Assembly (NCBI RefSeq): GCF_021134715.1
Contig: NC_060020.1
Coordinates: forward strand, 8,494,001 to 8,558,000
DNA from: Daphnia pulex
Taxonomy: Eukaryota > Arthropoda > Branchiopoda > Diplostraca > Daphniidae
Length of the DNA: 64,000 nucleotides
Reading direction: 5' to 3'
Of this stretch, positions 63,584 to 64,000 are shown piece by piece. A program made the translations under genes and the position numbers. The notes under the pieces are model-generated. The model worked only from the letters and a program-made list of their open reading frames with translations. It did not search any database and was not told the origin of the DNA. Position 1 is the first letter of the stretch. Each line of letters begins with the position of its first letter.

Positions 63584-64000
63584 GGACTATAATTAGACTT
63601 TGAGGAAGATAATGGTCAGAGAAAATGTTTCCGGAGCACTAGTCCAACTTGGTCGAGGATCACAAGAAGATCGTTCCATCAGAGACTCCGACCGCCTGAC
63701 TCTCAGATCAATTGACTGCCTCCGTTTGCACCGCAGAGATAATACCAAAGACAACAGGTTAGACAATACGTACCTATCATTTGCTTAAATTCCCTTCGTG
63801 GGTGTATTCTGATATATTCATTTATTGACTTTGACAAGTTTAAAACTGGTTTAAATTACACTTTAATTACTCTGGTTAATAGCGCTTATTCGGCGTATAT
63901 TGTTTTATGATGTAGATACCTATAAAAAAGGCTAAATTTAATTAGCGTAATTTAGAAAAATCTGTGATTAACCTGGTGAATTTGCGACGAAGCAAGACAA
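63584..64000. other. Right edge, nothing identified
   Basis: A 62-codon plus-strand ORF (63600-63788) rich in Arg/Asp overlaps a possible donor at about 63757. No family is recognised. Confidence 0.3.

Overview
This is a piece of a eukaryotic nuclear genome: AT-rich, with compact genes whose introns are often 55-100 bp with GT/AG ends, and many transposable-element remnants between them. The recognisable proteins (Grainyhead, Sm-D1, GPALPP1, spastin, COG2, PEDS1/TMEM189) are animal. Short introns, gene spacing and DIRS-type retroelements suggest an arthropod, most likely a branchiopod crustacean such as Daphnia. That placement is inference from gene style, not a measured match.

Layout. 1-9.7 kb is ordinary gene space: the last four exons of grainyhead (+), Sm-D1 (-), GPALPP1 (+) and a complete 12-exon spastin gene (-). 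Sm-D1 and GPALPP1 are head to head; the other pairs are tail to tail. 10-13.3 kb is a nest of small inverted-repeat elements. 13.3-20.4 kb is mostly featureless apart from an inverted-repeat element near 14.3 kb and a decayed hAT-like transposase. At 20.4-21.6 kb lies a broken copy of a bacterial uvrA gene and a short ORF with a Shine-Dalgarno-like leader, which looks like bacterial DNA resident in the nuclear genome. 21.8-24.5 kb holds two minus-strand multi-exon genes of uncertain identity; the second carries two frame breaks and two in-frame stops. An inverted-repeat element of about 0.73 kb sits just upstream of its start codon.

25.6-51.2 kb is dominated by a large direct segmental duplication (about 25.64-36.07 kb and 39.80-51.06 kb; offset 14,990 bp over most of its length). 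Each copy holds a dead DIRS-type tyrosine-recombinase retroelement, an inverted repeat, a 57-bp minisatellite, a Tc1/mariner-like MITE, a decayed non-LTR retrotransposon gag ORF, and exons of a decayed coiled-coil gene. A 940-bp hairpin element with TA target duplication is present only in copy 2, and copy 1 preserves the empty site. A 3.5-kb segment with two diverged 1.1-kb repeats separates the copies. 51.4-52.6 kb carries a third decayed relative of the coiled-coil gene with an HMG box, followed by a 1.1-kb TIR element containing a palindromic array.

55.4-61.0 kb returns to intact genes: COG2 (+, 11 exons, 717 aa), a Golgi tethering subunit, and PEDS1/TMEM189 (-, 5 exons, 289 aa), the plasmanylethanolamine desaturase. 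They converge tail to tail. 61-64 kb has no gene I can identify beyond one weak ORF. The intact genes are unrelated housekeeping or developmental genes; nothing suggests a functional cluster. Exon limits were set by reading frames and GT/AG sites and checked for phase by hand; UTRs are not resolved.
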